Made by a program: the position numbers and the translations under genes. A DNA stretch of 5,564 nt, from NCBI GenBank assembly GCA_900321945.1, contig ONXY01000387.1, forward strand, positions 1 through 5,564. The letters are read 5' to 3'. The notes beneath the pieces are model-generated. The model saw only the letters and a list, made by a program, of their open reading frames with translations. It had not been told where the DNA came from and did not search any database. Shown here in pieces: positions 4,793-5,564 of this stretch. Every line of letters begins with the position of its first letter. Within the stretch, counting starts at the first letter, position 1. This DNA comes from an uncultured Eubacteriales bacterium (GTDB lineage Bacteria; Bacillota_A; Clostridia; Christensenellales; Aristaeellaceae).

Positions 4793-5564
4793 CTATTCTT
4801 CCAGCGCGCGGTCCTCCTTCTTCAGGAAGCGGGCGGCGTATTCATCAAAATACTCGTCGAAATGATGCTGATGCTGCTCGTGGAGCAGGCCGGTCATTTC
4901 GTGCACGTCCAGGGCGTTGTCCATCAGTTCCACGATGACGATGGCGATGTTCGAGCAGTGATCCGACACGCGCTCGAACTCCGCGACCAGATCGTTGAAA
5001 ACGTAACCGTTGGCGATGGTGCATTTTCCCTTCTGCAGGCGCTGCGCGTGTTTTTCCTTCATCCGCCGGCAGATCCGGTCGATCACCTGCTCCAGAGGCT
5101 CGACCCGGCAGGCGCTTTCCGCGTCGTTCTCCAGGAAGCTTTCGAAGGTGATGCCCAGGATCTGGGTGATGGCTTCCTTGAGGTTTTCCATCTCCTTATC
5201 GCCCTTCTCGGAGAAGACGATCTTTTTCTCGTGAATCTCCTGGGCGCGCTCGGCGATGTTCAGCGCGTGGTCGCTGATCCGCTCCAGATCCGTGATCGCG
5301 CGCAGATACTGGCTGACGGCCTTGTTCTGGGTGTCCGTCATTTCCTGACCGGTCAGCTTCATCAGATAACTTCCGATCCGGTCTTCATACCGGTCCACCA
5401 CTTCCTCGAGGTTCCGGACGGCCTCCAGCTCCTTATCCGAAAACTCGGTCAGCAGCGCGATGGCCTTCATCATGGCTTTCTGCGTCAGCTGGGCCATTTT
5501 CGCGATGGTCAGGCTGGTCTGCTCCACGGCCAGGGTCGGATAGGCCAGAAAGCGCTCCTCAAGC
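4793..5564 (-). CDS. Na+/phosphate cotransporter family protein, C-terminal PhoU-like region (5' part outside window)
   Basis: The frame ends at TAG (4793-4795) and stays open to the right edge, showing 256 residues. The first visible ones, LEERFLAYPTLAVEQ, resemble the LDERxLxTPxxAxEQ linker that follows the membrane domain of NptA/YjbB-type Na/Pi cotransporters and precedes their cytoplasmic PhoU-like domain. The rest is helical, in two PhoU-like halves with the family's ExxxD metal-binding motifs: EEVVD and ERISD (near visible residues 53-57 and 94-98), then EQVID and ERVSD (158-162 and 197-201). Both ERxSD motifs are followed by His. The tail is His-rich (HEQHQHH, 228-234). These proteins import phosphate with sodium at the membrane; the PhoU part is thought to be regulatory. 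A free-standing PhoU starting at the in-frame GTG (5527) is less likely because family-like sequence continues upstream and no good ribosome site is seen. The membrane domain is not in view. Confidence 0.8.
   Translation of the reverse strand, partial: LEERFLAYPTLAVEQTSLTIAKMAQLTQKAMMKAIALLTEFSDKELEAVRNLEEVVDRYEDRIGSYLMKLTGQEMTDTQNKAVSQYLRAITDLERISDHALNIAERAQEIHEKKIVFSEKGDKEMENLKEAITQILGITFESFLENDAESACRVEPLEQVIDRICRRMKEKHAQRLQKGKCTIANGYVFNDLVAEFERVSDHCSNIAIVIVELMDNALDVHEMTGLLHEQHQHHFDEYFDEYAARFLKKEDRALEE

Noticed and set aside
1..5564. Mobile elements, CRISPR arrays, tRNA or rRNA genes
   Set aside because: I looked for spaced direct repeats, transposase motifs, terminal inverted repeats and tRNA-like cloverleaf ends and found none I could support.

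Overview
This window looks like chromosomal DNA from a G+C-rich (by eye about 60%) member of the Bacillota, most likely an uncultured gut or rumen Clostridia-type bacterium. The reasons are the argJ-argB-argD order typical of Bacillota arginine operons, strong AGGAGG Shine-Dalgarno sites, secreted SH3b-domain proteins with Lys-rich signal peptides, and a protein-tyrosine-phosphatase-like phytase of the type known from rumen Firmicutes. The taxonomic call is an inference. I see no mobile element, CRISPR array, tRNA or rRNA.

Layout. (1) 1-2145, plus strand: the last codons of argJ, then complete argB (N-acetylglutamate kinase, arginine-sensitive architecture) and argD (acetylornithine aminotransferase), joined by an ATGA overlap and closed by a strong hairpin terminator (2163-2197). 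These genes cover the middle of ornithine/arginine biosynthesis. (2) 2247-3497, plus strand: a near-consensus promoter (TTGAAC-17-TATAAT), a short leader, a monocistronic gene for an exported protein with two SH3b domains and an unrecognised C-terminal domain, and a 14-bp-stem terminator. (3) 3498-4770, plus strand: a G+C-rich, palindrome-rich intergenic stretch of about 235 bp, then a gene for a secreted PTP-like phytase/inositol-polyphosphate phosphatase with an intact HCx5R loop, and a terminator that can serve both strands. (4) 4793-5564, minus strand: the C-terminal, PhoU-like cytoplasmic region of a gene that runs off the right edge. Its N-terminal residues in the window match the linker of Na+/phosphate cotransporters better than free-standing PhoU.

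How the genes may work together: argJ/B/D form one biosynthetic operon. The secreted phosphatase and the convergent Na/Pi-cotransporter-type gene suggest a phosphate-acquisition neighbourhood (release of phosphate outside the cell, uptake into it), but they are on opposite strands and not co-transcribed, so this link is inference. No wholly new system is evident. The points most worth a second look are the variant phytase P-loop and C-terminal tail, the structured leader in front of that gene, and the uncharacterised C-terminal domain of the SH3b protein.
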